DNA of 64,000 nt from Macrothele yani (Eukaryota; Arthropoda; Arachnida; Araneae; Macrothelidae): contig CM076991.1 in NCBI GenBank assembly GCA_039090855.1, positions 106,342,021 through 106,406,020 on the forward strand, read 5' to 3'. A program made the position numbers and the translations under genes. Of this stretch, positions 62,147 through 64,000 are shown one piece after another. The notes beneath the pieces are model-generated. The model worked only from the letters and a program-made list of their open reading frames with translations. It did no database searches and had not been told where the DNA came from. Position 1 is the first letter of the stretch. Each line of letters starts with the position of its first letter.

Positions 62147-62690
62147 AAATAGACAAAGACATCGCTCTTTCCACGTTTTTCTTTAATTAACATATAGCAA
62201 CTGAAAAAAAAATGAAATCCAAATACGGCTGGGATCGTAACCCAGATATCTCTGTAACTAGCCGAGTGCGTTTGTCTTACGCTATGGTGGCTAACAATCC
62301 ACGGCGCTATTTGTGTTTATCTGTCAGCATCTGACTTCACAAATCCGTAGGGGTGGGCTCAGGAACTGAGACGTCTCCATCTGGTGGGGCTTAATAGCAC
62401 AGCTTTGGAATGAAGGCGTTTCCGGTAAAATATAATTAAATAGCTTGTGCCGTTAAGCCCCACCAGATGGAGGCGTCTCAGTTGCTGAGCCCATCGCTAC
62501 GGATTTGTGAAGTCAGATGCTGACAGATAAATACACATAGCGCAGTGGATTGTTGGCCCCGTAGCGTAAGACGAAAGCACCCGGCTATTTATCGCGATAT
62601 CTGGGGTTCGATCCCAGCGGTGGCCGGATAACAATTTTTCGGTTGCTGTGTGTTAATTAAAGATAAACGTGGAAAGTCTTTGTCTATTTA
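62147..62690. mobile_element. Inverted-repeat element with tRNA-like promoter in each arm
   Basis: Arms 62147-62400 and 62448-62690 are inverted (AAATAGACAAAGAC tips; CTGTCAGCATCTGACTTCAC; GTCTCCATCTGGTGGGGC), with a 47-bp loop. On the plus strand the right arm has TAGCGCAGTGG (A box) at about 62538 and GGTTCGATCCC (B box) at about 62605. The left arm has the decayed complement. The structure looks like two copies of a tRNA-derived SINE joined head to head. Confidence 0.75.
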
Positions 62691-62849
62691 CACTGTTCAT
62701 TAAAGATAAACGTAACACGTCTGTGTCTATTTACATTGTCTCCACGTATTTGGAAGATTTTCACCATTTACTATATGCCAGTAATAGCATGTTCCCGAAG
62801 TTTGACTGGGCATTTTGGAAACATATAGGGAGTCGTAAGTGAGTCGTAA

Positions 62850-64000
62850 CCGTGAATCGAGGCATTGATATCAAAATCAGATAATAGTTTATTGTGTTAT
62901 TTACTTTAAGCGTTGAAAATGGAAGCATTTTCATGCATTGCCAGCGTGCACTTAGGTATCTGCAATGCGAAAATTGTCATACACCCCAAATGAAATTTTT
63001 TCACAGCTCAGTTTGCTTTTATCAATTATACTGAAATGCAATTTTGATCCCCCTCTCTCTTTTTCTTTATCCCTCACATTTCTTACTGAAGTGTCTCTTT
63101 ATGCATACTTTTACCTTATTGGAGTGAATGGTACTGTTTACATCCCGACGAGACAAGCGCTATTTTAACAAGGTCCGTTGCTTCCTGCAGAGAATGATAT
63201 TTCCATATATACTTCTTAGAAATGCAATTTTATATGTCCTTGTTCTCCTTCACTCCTTGCAATGTATACTTGGATAAGTTTTCCATGAATGAAAACGTGG
63301 ATAGTTCTCTTTGCATCCGTCAAATGCATCTAAAAATACGTATGAGAGATGCGAGCAAAAATGTAGTTTTCTGGGGAAATGATTTTTTGGATTTTGTTTT
63401 GGTATCATGAATCTATCCGTTTCAGAATTTTTATTGAAATTACGAAAAATGTTTCTAATATTATAAAAAAAAAATCAACCCCGAAAAATAATACCTGAAA
63501 TTCAGAGGACCATATTGGAAGTTTACATTTGTTGTTTAAGCGTATTAATCGAAGAAATTTTTCCAACATAGTTAGCTTTCCCTCATTTTAAGGATTTTTT
63601 TTTTAATTTAAAGTGCACTGTTTAATAAAAGAAGTGCGTATAAAGACCAATGACTTATAACTGAGAATGAAACCTACAATCATTCAATTTACCGGGTTTT
63701 TCATGTCTTTCTATTTATATTTACCAGATCACCTGAAATTTTGAATTTCTTTATATAATTTAACAAAATTTCATAAAGCTCCGATTCTAAATTATAAATA
63801 AAGAATAATTTATGCGTTTTAGACCCCAAATGAGATGTTAGATTAAGAAATTAAATGCGCTAAATAGCTTTTTAGAAGCGAACACGTGCTCTGAAATGTT
63901 GAAAATCCAGTTCATTACGTGAGTTGCCGTACATATCATGATTACATTAATAATAAATAAGAATCAAAATTGTTCATAAGAGTATACTTCAACAAACTAC
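62850..64000. other. No gene recognised
   Basis: AT-rich with no repeat shared with the rest of the window that I could see. Frames of about 65 codons (62965-63168, 63222-63410) have no motif. Confidence 0.5.

Overview
The window is non-coding animal DNA, most plausibly from an arthropod; a chelicerate would fit but the sequence does not settle it. It is AT-rich and has many homopolymer and dinucleotide runs. It is packed with decayed Tc1/mariner transposons, RTE-type and CR1/L2-type LINEs, several tRNA-derived SINE families, hAT and TTAA-type MITEs, foldback elements and minisatellites. I see no convincing host protein-coding exon, no functional tRNA or rRNA gene, and nothing bacterial.

Layout. 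1-7.8 kb: mostly unannotated AT-rich DNA with one Tc1-like element (3.06-4.14 kb) and two SINEs. 7.9-10.5 kb: a 2-kb foldback with arms of about 0.65 kb, one arm split by a 431-bp SINE, then a 41-bp minisatellite. 11.3-15.2 kb: three Tc1-like elements of different families. 16.7-21.3 kb: a three-level nest in which an RTE LINE sits in a CR1/L2-like LINE that sits in an element built of 146-bp repeats. 21.7-22.4 kb: inverted-repeat elements carrying a tRNA-like core. 23.1-24.8 kb: a mariner split by a TTAA-flanked foldback MITE. 25.3-28.2 kb: a Tc1 copy and a second CR1/L2-like LINE. 30.2-33.6 kb: inverted repeats around a GIY-YIG endonuclease fragment, itself hit by a Tc1. 34.2-42.2 kb: a 54-bp minisatellite, a hAT MITE, three Tc1-like elements and one mariner. 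44.3-46.7 kb: a Tc1-like element hit by a hAT element just before its last codon. 46.9-50.2 kb: two arrays of the 146-bp repeat. 51.5-55.6 kb: nested Tc1 copies, SINEs and a mariner whose DNA-binding region is amplified in frame. 55.7-58.1 kb: a foldback containing the longest 146-bp array. 58.5-62.7 kb: mariner-type remnants, a truncated RTE copy and inverted repeats with tRNA-like promoters. The rest has no recognised feature.

The elements do not work as a pathway. They record successive invasions, and target-site duplications plus restored reading frames let the order be read. Every transposase I could follow is broken. Nonsense codons that replace conserved tryptophans are common. The only long intact enzyme frame is the reverse transcriptase of the RTE element at 19.1-20.9 kb. 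The most unusual items are the 146-bp array-carrying element family (five segments, four loci), the very large foldback, the GIY-YIG fragment between inverted repeats, the mariner with six tandem copies of its helix-turn-helix segment, and the MITEs whose removal restores host-transposon reading frames.
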